Assembly (NCBI GenBank): GCA_035277525.1
Contig: DATEKH010000013.1
Location: 1 to 39,059, forward strand
Length of the DNA stretch: 39,059 bases
Direction: 5' to 3'
DNA from: CAIKMD01 sp035277525
GTDB lineage: Bacteria > Pseudomonadota > Alphaproteobacteria > ATCC43930 > CGMCC-115725
Shown here: positions 23,794 to 31,950 of the stretch, one piece after another
How the letters are laid out: every line of letters begins with the position of its first letter
How positions within the stretch are numbered: position 1 is the first letter of the stretch
The notes under the pieces: model-generated
What the model saw: only the letters and a program-made list of their open reading frames with translations
The model's database searches: none
What the model was told of the DNA's origin: nothing
Position numbers and translations under genes: made by a program

Positions 23794-24558
23794 ATGGCAT
23801 CATCGCGCAAAGCCGGTCTCGTAACCGGCGCGGCAAATGGAATCGGTCGAAGCGCCGCTATCGCCTTGGCGCGCGCGGGCTATGACGTCGCGATTAACTA
23901 CAGCCGCAGCGACGACCAGGCGCGCGAGACCGAGGCCGAATGCAAGAAGGCCGGCAACACGACGCTGCTCGTTAAATGCGACGTCGCCGACGATGCCGGC
24001 GTCAGGGCGATGCTGAAGCAGGTCGGTGAGACGTTCGGCCGTCTCGATGCGCTCGTCAACAACGCGGGCATCACCCATCCGGCGCATCCGAAGGATTTTG
24101 ACAACACCTCGCTCGAGGATTGGGACCGCGTTTTCGCGGTCAATGTGCGCGGTATCTTTTCGGTGACGCGCGCGGCGCTGCCGCTTTTGAAGGAGGCGCC
24201 GGACCCGGCGATCGTCAACACGGCGAGCATCGTCGGCCTCAGGCCAGGACCGCAGCCCCATGCCTATGCGGCCTCGAAAGCGGCGGTGGTGAGTCTCACC
24301 AAGACGCTCGCGCTCAATCTCGGCCCCAAGATCCGCGTCAACGCCGTCGCGCCCGGCTGGATGGAGGGCGACTGGATGAAGCGGATGCTGAAGGATCACT
24401 ACGACGAGCTGATGGCACGGCGCGCCAAGGCGACGCCGTTGAAGCGCTGCGTCACCGCCGATGATGTCGCCGAGACCATGCTGTCGCTGATCGAGCACAA
24501 CCACTTCGTGACCGGCGAGATCGTCATCGTCGATGGCGGCTTCGCCAATTCCACCTGA
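23794..24558 (+). CDS. short-chain dehydrogenase/reductase (FabG-like)
   Basis: NAD(P)-dependent oxidoreductase of 254 residues. The start at 23794 has GGGAGG just upstream. The cofactor motif TGAANGIG is at residues 11-18, NNAG at 89-92, and the catalytic Ser145, Tyr158 and Lys162 are in the right order (NTASIVG, YAASK). C-terminal TGEIVIVDGGF is typical of classical SDRs with a FabG-like fold. It may interconvert a hydroxy and a keto group of an intermediate of this operon. Residues that would decide NAD versus NADP (Asn35-Tyr36-Ser37-Arg38 after beta 2) lean to NADP. Confidence 0.92.
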   Translation: MASSRKAGLVTGAANGIGRSAAIALARAGYDVAINYSRSDDQARETEAECKKAGNTTLLVKCDVADDAGVRAMLKQVGETFGRLDALVNNAGITHPAHPKDFDNTSLEDWDRVFAVNVRGIFSVTRAALPLLKEAPDPAIVNTASIVGLRPGPQPHAYAASKAAVVSLTKTLALNLGPKIRVNAVAPGWMEGDWMKRMLKDHYDELMARRAKATPLKRCVTADDVAETMLSLIEHNHFVTGEIVIVDGGFANST

Positions 24559-24569
24559 AGGACACCGAC

Positions 24570-26216
24570 ATGCTTGAGGGCGTCGTTCCCTTCCCGCCCG
24601 AATTCGCGGCGCGCTATCGCGCCAAAGGATATTGGCAGGACAAATCCCTGCGCGACGAGTTCGCTCCGGTTTTCCACAAGTTCGGGCCGCGCGTCTGCGT
24701 GATCGATCGCGACCGCCAGATCACCTATGCCGAGCTCGACGCGCTCAGCACGAATCTGGCACTCAATCTCCTGGAGCTCGGCTTCAAACCTCTGGACCGC
24801 GTCGTGCTCACCCTGCCGAATGTCGCCGAGTTCGTCATTCTCTATTTCGCCTTGCAGAAGATCGGCTGCATTCCGATCGCGGCGCTGGCGACCCATCGCT
24901 ACAACGAGGTGAGCCAATTCGTTCGCCTCGCTCAGGCCGTCGCCTGCGCCTATCCCGAGCGGCAAAGCGATTTCGAGTTCGCGCCGATGGTGCGCCGCGT
25001 GCGCGAGGAAAGCCCGTGCTGCAAGTTCGCGCTCACCCTCGGCAAGCCTGCGCCGGACGAGATTTCCCTCCCCGATCTCATCGCGCGCAAGGCGAAGCTA
25101 CCGGCGAGCGAGCTCGAGAAAATCCAGATCGATCCGACCGATCCCTGCATCTTTCAGCTTTCGGGCGGCACCACCGGCGTACCGAAGCTGATCCCGCGCA
25201 CGCATAACGATTACGCGTATAATTCCAAGACCGCATCCAAGGTCTGCGGCGTGACCGGCGATTCGGTTCTCCTGCTGATGCTGCCGATCGCGCACAATTT
25301 GCCGCTCGCCTGCCCGGGCATTCAAGGCTTCATGTTCAATGGCGGCAAGATCGTCCTCAGTCAGTCGACACGGCCCGAAGACGTGTTCCCCCTCGTCGCA
25401 AAGCACCACGTGACGCACATCAAGGTCGTGCCCGCGCTGCTGATCCGGCTCATCAACAGCGCGGAAGTGACGAAACACGACACCTCGTCCGTGCGCTATA
25501 TCCAGAGCGGCGGCCAGCGCCTGCAGCCCGAAGTGCGCGTCAAGACCAAGGAGCTCATCCCCTCGACCTTCGTCCAGGAGAATTTCGGCATGTCCGAAGG
25601 CATGCTGATGTTCGCCAAGATCGACGATCCGGAGCCGGTTCGCATGGAGACCGTGGGGTTCCCGATCTCGCCGGACGACGAGGTGCGGCTGCTGGACGAC
25701 GACGACAACATCGTCGCCTTCGGCGAGGTCGGCGAGTTCTGCGCGCGCGGACCTTATACGCTGCGCGGCTATTACGGCGCGCCCGAGCATAATCTCCGGG
25801 CTTTCACGTCGGACGGGTTTTATCGCTCCGGCGATCTGATGCGGCAGCATCCTTCAGGCGCCTACATGGTCGAGGGGCGCAAGAAGGATCTGATCAATCG
25901 CGGCGGCGAGAAGATCAGCGCCGAGGAGATCGAGAATCTGATCCTCTCGCACCCGGCGGTGCAGAATGTTGCCTGCGTCGCCATGCCTGACTCCGATCTG
26001 GGCGAGCGGATGTGCGCCTGCATCATTCTCGCGCCCGGCAAGAGCCTGACGCTGCAAGCGCTGGTCGCCTATTTGCAGACGAAGGAAATCGCGAAATTCA
26101 AGCTGCCCGAGCGGCTCGAAATCATGAGCGATTTCCCGCTGTCGAAATTCGGCAAGGTCGCGAAGAACGTCATGGTCGAGATGGTCGCCGAGAAACTCGT
26201 CCGTCAAAAGACATAG
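24570..26216 (+). CDS. aryl-acid adenylating enzyme, EntE/DhbE-like AMP (or CoA) ligase
   Basis: Acyl-adenylate enzyme of 548 residues. Its start (PFPPEFAARYRAKGYWQD) and PKLIPRTHNDYAYN, GPYTLRGYY and INRGGEKISAEEIEN segments are closest to 2,3-dihydroxybenzoate and salicylate AMP ligases. The P-loop-like SGGTTG is at residues 198-203. Asn243 in IAHNLPLACPG matches the Asn (Asn235 of DhbE) that contacts the 2-hydroxyl of the aryl acid. The C-terminal catalytic Lys529 is present (FGKVAKN). No NRPS, carrier protein or isochorismate gene is nearby, so a catabolic role activating a 2-hydroxyaryl acid, perhaps to its CoA thioester, fits better than siderophore synthesis. It is 11 bases after the SDR and 3 before the amidohydrolase. 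Confidence 0.88.
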   Translation: MLEGVVPFPPEFAARYRAKGYWQDKSLRDEFAPVFHKFGPRVCVIDRDRQITYAELDALSTNLALNLLELGFKPLDRVVLTLPNVAEFVILYFALQKIGCIPIAALATHRYNEVSQFVRLAQAVACAYPERQSDFEFAPMVRRVREESPCCKFALTLGKPAPDEISLPDLIARKAKLPASELEKIQIDPTDPCIFQLSGGTTGVPKLIPRTHNDYAYNSKTASKVCGVTGDSVLLLMLPIAHNLPLACPGIQGFMFNGGKIVLSQSTRPEDVFPLVAKHHVTHIKVVPALLIRLINSAEVTKHDTSSVRYIQSGGQRLQPEVRVKTKELIPSTFVQENFGMSEGMLMFAKIDDPEPVRMETVGFPISPDDEVRLLDDDDNIVAFGEVGEFCARGPYTLRGYYGAPEHNLRAFTSDGFYRSGDLMRQHPSGAYMVEGRKKDLINRGGEKISAEEIENLILSHPAVQNVACVAMPDSDLGERMCACIILAPGKSLTLQALVAYLQTKEIAKFKLPERLEIMSDFPLSKFGKVAKNVMVEMVAEKLVRQKT

Positions 26217-26219
26217 CCC

Positions 26220-27062
26220 ATGCGCAAGATCGATCTCCACTGCTATCCGAACACCGAGCCCTGGATAAAATGTCAGGGCCCCTATGTCGAGGCGCTGGCG
26301 AAATACTGGAACCGCGCCTGGACCTGGAAAGAGGAAGCCGAGGTCGTCAAGGAATTCGAGACCGCCGGCGTCGAAGCCGTGCTGGTCGCGCTCGATCTCG
26401 AGACCACGACGGGCACGCCGCCCTGCACCAATGAATATGTGAAGGGCATGCAGCAGCGCCACCCCGGGCGCATCATCCAGTGCTGGGCCGCGGTCGATCC
26501 GTTCAAGGGCGAGATCGCGATCCAGCAAGCAAAGAAGGCGATCACCGAGCTGAAGATGCTCGGCTTCCATTTCCATCCCATCATGGGTCACTTCGCCGTC
26601 AATGACCGCCGCCTCTACCCGCTGTTCGAGACCATCAACGCCTTGAAAGCGCCGGTGATGATCGATGTCGGGACGACCGGCATGGGCGCCGGCATGCCAG
26701 GCGGGCTCGGCGCCCGCATCCGCCATGCGCATCCCTCGGCGATCGACGATCTCGCCGCGGATTTCCCCGACCTCAAGATCATCGCCGCGCATCCGGGCTG
26801 GCCTTGGGTCGAGGAAATGACCGCCATCGCCTTGCACAAGGGTAATGTGTTCTGGGAGATGTCGGGCTGGGCGCCGAAATATTTCCCGGCCCAGCTTAAG
26901 GTCGATATCCGCGCCCGGCTGCAGGACAAGGTGATGTTCGGCAGCGACTATCCGAGCATTCCCTATGACCGGCTGATGAAGGAGTGGGGCGAGCTCGGCT
27001 ATAGCGAGGCGGTGATGGAAAAAATCTTCCATCAGAACGCCGAGCGCATCCTCGGGCTATAG
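26220..27062 (+). CDS. amidohydrolase-2 family protein (ACMSD / resorcylate decarboxylase-like fold)
   Basis: TIM-barrel protein of 280 residues of the amidohydrolase-2 family, whose members decarboxylate or hydrolyse aromatic and lactone substrates. It begins MRKIDLHCY: the first metal His is His7, but the second His of the usual DxHxH is Tyr9. Later barrel signatures are kept: FHFHP, AAHPGWPW (metal His) and the Asp in FGSDYPSIPYDR. The altered first motif may mean weaker or different metal binding. It starts 3 bases after the ligase stop and ends the plus-strand operon. A nonoxidative decarboxylase or lactonase acting near the aryl-acid ligase is a reasonable guess, not shown. Confidence 0.85.
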   Translation: MRKIDLHCYPNTEPWIKCQGPYVEALAKYWNRAWTWKEEAEVVKEFETAGVEAVLVALDLETTTGTPPCTNEYVKGMQQRHPGRIIQCWAAVDPFKGEIAIQQAKKAITELKMLGFHFHPIMGHFAVNDRRLYPLFETINALKAPVMIDVGTTGMGAGMPGGLGARIRHAHPSAIDDLAADFPDLKIIAAHPGWPWVEEMTAIALHKGNVFWEMSGWAPKYFPAQLKVDIRARLQDKVMFGSDYPSIPYDRLMKEWGELGYSEAVMEKIFHQNAERILGL

Positions 27063-27095
27063 TTCAGGCGCCCGGCTTCCGCCGCAAGCGGGGCG

Positions 27096-28058
27096 TCAGG
27101 CCGCGCGCGATTTCTCGCGCAAGCGCCCGAGGCTTCCGCCCTTCATCACCGAGCCGGGCAGCGGATGGCCGACGACCTCCTCGGCGAGATTGGCGCAGGC
27201 GATCAGCGCCTCGAGGTCGATCCCGGTCTCGATGCCCATCTCGTGGCACATGAAGACGAGGTCTTCGGTGCAGACATTGCCGGCGGCGCCCTTGTGCCCG
27301 GCGAAAGGACAGCCGCCCAAGCCGGCGCAAGCCGCGTCGTAAAGCCGCACGCCCATCTCGAACCCGGCATAGGCGTTGGCGATCCCCATGCCGCGCGTGT
27401 CGTGGAGATGGAGGCACAGCGTCAGTTCGGGAAAGCGCTCGCGCACCGCGCCGACGACGCGCTTGATCGCCGCGGGCGTCGCCCAGCCCATCGTGTCGGC
27501 AAGGGTGAGGCGCTTGAGCGGCACGTCGTTCGCGCCGGCGATCTCGATCATGGTCGCGGTGAGATCGACCACGCGCTGCGGCGGCACGTCGCCTTCGAAA
27601 TTGCAGCCGAACGCGGCGCTGATGAGCCCGCCCTCGACCGGGACGTTGTGCTCCTTGTATTTGGCGATAGAGACCGGCAGCGAAGCGATCTGCTCGGCGA
27701 TGGTGCGGTTCTGGTTGCGCTTGATGAACGAGTCCGAGGCGGAGAGGTTGAGCCCGCCCGTCACGTGAAGCCGCTTCGTCGCCAACGCCCGCTCGAAGCC
27801 TCTGTCGTTGAGCCACAGGCCGGTGTAGCGGACGCCCGGCTGCGCCGTGATGCCCGCCACCACCGCCTCGGCGTCGGCCGCGTTGGGCACGCGGCGCGGA
27901 TCGACGAAAGAGACGATCTGGATGTGCTTCAAGCCGGTCTTGGCCAGGGCGTCGATGAATTCGATCTTGCGCGCGGTCGGGATGAAGTCCTTCTCGATCT
28001 GGAAGCCCTCGCGCGGGCCCTCTTCGCGAATCTCGACCGATTTCGGCATGTCGCTCAT
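27096..28058 (-). CDS. hydroxymethylglutaryl-CoA lyase-like (HMGL family) enzyme
   Basis: DRE-TIM metallolyase of 320 residues. GGAGAGGAGG lies shortly before ATG 28058. The N-terminal motif is EEGPREGFQ (12-20): Arg16 is kept, but the metal-binding Asp of HMG-CoA lyase (RD in human Arg41-Asp42) is Glu17. His217 and His219 (LHLHD) and the catalytic Cys250 (GGCPF) are present, and the His-to-Cys distance of 33 equals that of the human enzyme (233 to 266). TEDLVFM follows. It could split HMG-CoA to acetyl-CoA and acetoacetate, or a related 3-hydroxy-3-methylacyl-CoA. It is convergent with the amidohydrolase and read in the same direction as the folate genes upstream. Confidence 0.88.
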   Translation of the reverse strand: MSDMPKSVEIREEGPREGFQIEKDFIPTARKIEFIDALAKTGLKHIQIVSFVDPRRVPNAADAEAVVAGITAQPGVRYTGLWLNDRGFERALATKRLHVTGGLNLSASDSFIKRNQNRTIAEQIASLPVSIAKYKEHNVPVEGGLISAAFGCNFEGDVPPQRVVDLTATMIEIAGANDVPLKRLTLADTMGWATPAAIKRVVGAVRERFPELTLCLHLHDTRGMGIANAYAGFEMGVRLYDAACAGLGGCPFAGHKGAAGNVCTEDLVFMCHEMGIETGIDLEALIACANLAEEVVGHPLPGSVMKGGSLGRLREKSRAA

Positions 28059-28095
28059 GGCTGCCTCCTCTCCAGGGCAGATAGCATAGCGCGCT

Positions 28096-28752
28096 TCAGG
28101 CCTGTTCCAAGCCTTCCGCGCCGCGCCGGTAAAGCCCGCTCTCGGTCACGACATAGTCCATCGGAATGTCGTGCGGCAGCGGATAGATGGTCGCGAGCCG
28201 CCCGAGCTCGAAGCCGTTTCCGACGCAGAGCGGCTTTTCCGCGTAGGTGGCAATGGTGCGATCGTAGAAGCCGCCGCCATAACCGAGGCGGTAGCCGGCT
28301 TCGTCGAACCCGACCATGGGAATGAGGAGGATCGTCGGCTTCACCGGCTCGCCGCTCGCCGGATAGGGAATGTCGTAAACGCCCGAAATCAACTCCATGT
28401 CGCGCGTCCAGCGCCGGAACTCGAGCGGCATGCCTTTGCCGACGACAACGGGAAGCGCCACCTCGTGGCGGCGTCCGGTTAGCCATTCGAGAAACGCGAG
28501 GATATTGTATTCGCGCCGGAATGGCCAATAAGCGCCGATCAAGGCGCGCGAGAACGGCGCGAACAGTCGCGTCAGATGCTTGTAAATCTCGGCGCTCGCG
28601 GTGCGATGTGCGCTCGAGGAAAGCGCGATGCGCGCCTCGATCAGCGCGGTACGACGGGCGCGCCGCCAAGCGATGATCTCGCTCCTTTCCATGGCAAGCG
28701 CTTGCGGCGGCGTGTCAGGAGAGGCCGATGATTTGGCCGCTTTCGTTGACAT
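28096..28752 (-). CDS. 5-formyltetrahydrofolate cyclo-ligase
   Basis: ATP-dependent enzyme that converts 5-formyl-THF to 5,10-methenyl-THF. The 218-residue frame contains the family landmarks RRARRTAL, IGAYWPFRREYN, and VGFDEAGYRLGYGGGFYDRTIA near the C terminus. The start at 28752 overlaps the end of fhs by 38 bases; ATG 28692 would give 198 residues, closer to the usual length, but lacks a clear ribosome site. The overlap with fhs on the same strand points to co-transcription and a shared folate one-carbon role. Confidence 0.9.
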   Translation of the reverse strand: MSTKAAKSSASPDTPPQALAMERSEIIAWRRARRTALIEARIALSSSAHRTASAEIYKHLTRLFAPFSRALIGAYWPFRREYNILAFLEWLTGRRHEVALPVVVGKGMPLEFRRWTRDMELISGVYDIPYPASGEPVKPTILLIPMVGFDEAGYRLGYGGGFYDRTIATYAEKPLCVGNGFELGRLATIYPLPHDIPMDYVVTESGLYRRGAEGLEQA

Positions 28753-30415
28753 ACATGCCTTCGGCCGAGGGTACGCGCGGCAAGCCGGGCATGGTCATGA
28801 TGTCGCCGCAAATCACGACCACGAATTCGGCGCCGGCGGAGAGCCGTACCTCGCGCACGGGCAGGGTGAAGCCCTCGGGCGCGCCGTAGAGATCGCCATT
28901 GGCCGTGAAGCTGTACTGGGTCTTCGCCATGCAGACCGGCAGATGGCCGAAGCCCTGCTTCTCGAATTCGGCAAGGCGGTCGGCCACCGGCTTGGGCACC
29001 GAAATCTCCTTGGCGCGATAGATTTCGGTGGCGATGGTCTTGATCTTGTCGACAAGCGGCATGGCGTCGGGATAAAGCGGCCGGTATTCCGCCTTGCCTT
29101 CGGCGATGCCGTCCACGACCGCGCGCGCCAGCGCCTCGGCGCCCTTGCCGCCATCGGCCCAATGCGTGCAGACGAAGGCCTTGACGCCGTCTCCCTTGCA
29201 GCCTTCGACCACCGCGGCGAGCTCGGCCTCGGTGTCGGTGGGGAAGCGATTGACGCAGACCACGGCCGGCATGCCGAACTTCTTGAGATTGGCGATGTGC
29301 CGCTTCAGATTGACGAGGCCCTTGGTCACGGCGCCGGGATTTTCCGCGCCGAGATTGGCGCGCGCGATGCCGCCGTGGAATTTCAACGCCCGCGCCGTCG
29401 CCACCACCACCGCCATCTCGGGCTTGAGCCCCGCCTTGCGGCACTTGATGTCGAGGAATTTCTCGGCGCCGAGATCGGCGCCGAAACCGGCCTCGGTGAC
29501 GACGTAATCGACGAGCTTCAGCGCCAATTTCGTCGCCGTGACCGAATTGCAGCCATGGGCGATGTTGGCAAAGGGGCCGCCATGGATGAAGGCGGGGTTG
29601 TTCTCGAGCGTCTGGACGAGGTTTGGCTTGATCGCGTCCTTCAACACCGCCGTCATCGCGCCGTCGATTTTCAATTGGCTGGCGCGGATCGGCTGCCGGT
29701 CGCGGGTCTGCGCGACGATGATGTTGCCGATGCGCCGGCGCAGATCCTCGATCGAGGTGGAGAGGCAGAGGATCGCCATGATCTCCGAGGCGACGGTGAT
29801 GTCGAATCCATCCTCGCGCGGAAAGCCATTCGCGACGCCCCCCAGCGAGTTGACGACCTGGCGCAGCGCGCGATCGTTCATGTCCATGCAGCGGCGCCAC
29901 GTAATCCGTCGCGGATCGATGCCGAGCTCGTTGCCCCAATAGACGTGGTTGTCGATCACCGCGGCCAAGAGATTGTTGGCGATGCCGATGGCGTGGAAAT
30001 CGCCGGTGAAGTGCAGATTGATGTCGTCCATCGGCACGACCTGGCTGTAGCCGCCGCCCGCGGCGCCGCCCTTCATGCCGAAGCAGGGGCCGAGGCTCGG
30101 CTCGCGCAGGCAGATCATCGCCTTCTTGCCGATGCGGTTGAGCGCATCGCCCAAGCCCACGGTCGTCGTCGTCTTGCCTTCGCCGGCCGGGGTCGGATTG
30201 ATCGCCGTGACGAGGATGAGCTTGCCGTCCTTGCGCTCGGCCAAGGCCTTTTGCACGAAGCCCATGGCGATCTTGGCCTTGTCATGGCCGTAGGGCTCGA
30301 CCGATTCGGCCGGAATGCCGAGGCGGTCGCGCGCCAGCTCGATAATCGGGCGAAGCTTGGCGGCCTGCGCGATCTCCCAATCGGTCTTCGGCTTTCCTGA
30401 CGTCTCGGCCATCAT
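28715..30415 (-). CDS. fhs: formate-tetrahydrofolate ligase
   Basis: Cytoplasmic ligase that makes 10-formyl-THF from formate, THF and ATP. The 566-residue product covers the full family length. It shows the P-loop TPAGEGKTTTTVGL, REPSLGPCFGMKGGAAGGGY, FTGDFHAI, FANIAHGCNS and VTEAGFGADLGAEKF, all highly conserved. GGAG lies about 5 bases before ATG 30415. The downstream cyclo-ligase overlaps its end, and the glycine cleavage operon lies a few kilobases upstream on the same strand, so the region can exchange formate and glycine-derived one-carbon units. Confidence 0.97.
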   Translation of the reverse strand: MMAETSGKPKTDWEIAQAAKLRPIIELARDRLGIPAESVEPYGHDKAKIAMGFVQKALAERKDGKLILVTAINPTPAGEGKTTTTVGLGDALNRIGKKAMICLREPSLGPCFGMKGGAAGGGYSQVVPMDDINLHFTGDFHAIGIANNLLAAVIDNHVYWGNELGIDPRRITWRRCMDMNDRALRQVVNSLGGVANGFPREDGFDITVASEIMAILCLSTSIEDLRRRIGNIIVAQTRDRQPIRASQLKIDGAMTAVLKDAIKPNLVQTLENNPAFIHGGPFANIAHGCNSVTATKLALKLVDYVVTEAGFGADLGAEKFLDIKCRKAGLKPEMAVVVATARALKFHGGIARANLGAENPGAVTKGLVNLKRHIANLKKFGMPAVVCVNRFPTDTEAELAAVVEGCKGDGVKAFVCTHWADGGKGAEALARAVVDGIAEGKAEYRPLYPDAMPLVDKIKTIATEIYRAKEISVPKPVADRLAEFEKQGFGHLPVCMAKTQYSFTANGDLYGAPEGFTLPVREVRLSAGAEFVVVICGDIMTMPGLPRVPSAEGMYVNESGQIIGLS

Positions 30416-30500
30416 CCCTGCTCCATCCTTCGACTCTGCCGTCGCTCGCGGCGCTGCGTCTCAATCGAAACTTTGCGCCATATAACGTCAACCACAAACC

Positions 30501-30521
30501 TGCCCATTATTATAGTGGGCA
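30501..30521. promoter_or_regulatory. dyad TGCCCA-N9-TGGGCA enclosing a TATAAT box upstream of fhs
   Basis: A perfect 6-base inverted repeat with a 9-base spacer. On the minus strand the spacer contains TATAAT (30509-30514), a perfect -10 box for fhs, though no good -35 is seen 17 bases upstream. A dyad wrapped around a -10 resembles a repressor site. A further GTGGG half-site adjoins it at 30528-30532. The inference rests on sequence alone. Confidence 0.35.
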
Positions 30522-30545
30522 CAAAAAGTGGGAAATCTGGCCGAC

Positions 30546-30570
30546 CCCCGGGGCCGCGATAACCCCGAGG
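30546..30570 (-). terminator. possible terminator after the orphan solute-binding protein
   Basis: On the minus strand CCTCGGGG and CCCCGGGG can pair over 8 bp (one G-U) around a 9-base loop, about 90 bases past the binding-protein stop. A TTTTT run comes only about 20 bases later, so it is not a classic intrinsic terminator. The rest of 30571-30660 is GC-rich with no other feature I can name. Confidence 0.3.
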
Positions 30571-30660
30571 TCCGGCGCGTCCAAGGCGCGAACGCGTCGC
30601 GCGCGCCGCCCGTTCCGCAGCAGCCCAGGCGGGTTGCCTCGCCCGTTTGCGCCCGCGCCT

Positions 30661-31671
30661 TCACTTGATGCGCGCGGCCGCTTCCTTGATGAGATCGAGC
30701 CGATCGTATTTCGTCGCGTCGAGGTCGGCCTTGATGAGGCCCAACTCCTTTTGCGCGTGGATATTGCTCGTCACCGCGGCGATATCGGTCAGCCCGTTCG
30801 GATCGCGGTAATTGTCGTCCTTGGTGAAGAGCCAATCCTGCATGACGGGCACGGGTATTTTGGTGAAGTCGGAGACGAATTTCACGGCTTCGTCGTGGTT
30901 CTTCGGGTCGAGATACCAATGGATCGAGCGGACATAGTCCTCGAGTAGATCGACCATGGCCGCGCGGTTCTTCTCGAGGAAACCCTGGCGCGCGGTCCAG
31001 AAGGACAGCGCGACATGGCCCATCGCGTCGGAGGTGGTGAAGAGCGTGCGCGTGATCGCGGCCTGCGCCGGATTGCGCGAGAACGGCAACACCGACGGAA
31101 TAAGGTCGACCTTATGCTCTTCCAGCACCGACTTCATGTTGGGGAAATTGACTTCGATCACGCTGAAATCGCGCTTGTCGATCATGCCGTGCTTCAGCAG
31201 CATCGCTTTCATGATCATGTCGAGGCCGCCGCCGATGCCGTTTGTGACGAGCACCTTGCCCTTCAGATCCTCGATCTTCTTGATCGGACTGTCCTTCAGT
31301 ACGGCAAAGTCCGCCGTCCCGTGACCGGGCACGCCCCATTGGATCTCGTCGGCGATGATCCGCAGATCGCTCATGCCGGCATTTTCAACGGCGAGGCTGA
31401 AGGATGAAAAACCCAGCGCCGCCGTGTCGATGTTGCCGTTCTGAAGCGCGGTGATCTGCAGTGGCGAGCCCTGAAAGTGAATCGCCTCGACCGTGTAGGA
31501 GACGCCATCATGCTTGGCGATGCCCGGCTTCGGGAAGAGAATCGGGATGAGCGAGGCCGGCGCCGCGATCCAGCCCATGCGAATCTTGACCGGATCGGCC
31601 TGTGCCCGGCCACTTCCGACGACGAGGACCAAAGCCAGGCACAAGAGCATTACCTTCTCGACCATACGCAT
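30661..31671 (-). CDS. orphan NitT/TauT-type ABC solute-binding protein
   Basis: Exported receptor of 336 residues with a signal peptide (MRMVEKVMLLCLALVLVVGS, cleavage near GRAQA). AGGGGG lies about 6 bases before ATG 31671; ATG 31665 is possible. It has ALQNGNIDTAALGFSSFSLA, IKKIEDLKGKVLVTNGIGGG and a long helical C terminus. It lacks the PDMSKLYT ending of the three paralogues and differs from the receptor at 16843, so it is a third branch. No permease or ATPase is adjacent. Its divergent neighbour is an exported dienelactone hydrolase-like protein, so both may act on a compound in the periplasm. Confidence 0.87.
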   Translation of the reverse strand: MRMVEKVMLLCLALVLVVGSGRAQADPVKIRMGWIAAPASLIPILFPKPGIAKHDGVSYTVEAIHFQGSPLQITALQNGNIDTAALGFSSFSLAVENAGMSDLRIIADEIQWGVPGHGTADFAVLKDSPIKKIEDLKGKVLVTNGIGGGLDMIMKAMLLKHGMIDKRDFSVIEVNFPNMKSVLEEHKVDLIPSVLPFSRNPAQAAITRTLFTTSDAMGHVALSFWTARQGFLEKNRAAMVDLLEDYVRSIHWYLDPKNHDEAVKFVSDFTKIPVPVMQDWLFTKDDNYRDPNGLTDIAAVTSNIHAQKELGLIKADLDATKYDRLDLIKEAAARIK

Positions 31672-31940
31672 ACGCTTCCCCCTTCTCTCTTCGCTCCGCG
31701 CGTTAAAATACTCGGCTGTCGATTGAGCGGCCAGATATCTTTGCGCGGCAGCGCGGCGGCCCGCCCACTGGGCGATGCGGGCGCGCGCGGCCGGGGAGAT
31801 ATGAGGCGCCCAAGCCTGACATCGGCTTTACGCGAAAGCACGAAAGCCCCGGCGGGCGGTGATCTTCGTCTTGGGCTTGGCGCTTCTTTGTGGCACCCTC
31901 TGGCGTTGCGAATCGCCACGTAAATACAGAAATTTCTGGG
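31672..31940. promoter_or_regulatory. divergent intergenic region
   Basis: The region of 279 bases between divergent starts must hold both promoters. It has two AT-richer blocks, near 31703-31745 and 31915-31936, the second immediately before the hydrolase ribosome site (GGGGAGG). I cannot identify defined -35/-10 boxes or an operator. Confidence 0.3.
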
Positions 31941-31950
31941 GAGGTCACAG

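Noticed and set aside
31891..31909. Sigma54-like TGGCAC ... TTGC upstream of the hydrolase gene
   Set aside because: The spacing between the two boxes is 9 bases instead of about 5, so the GG/GC distance is wrong.
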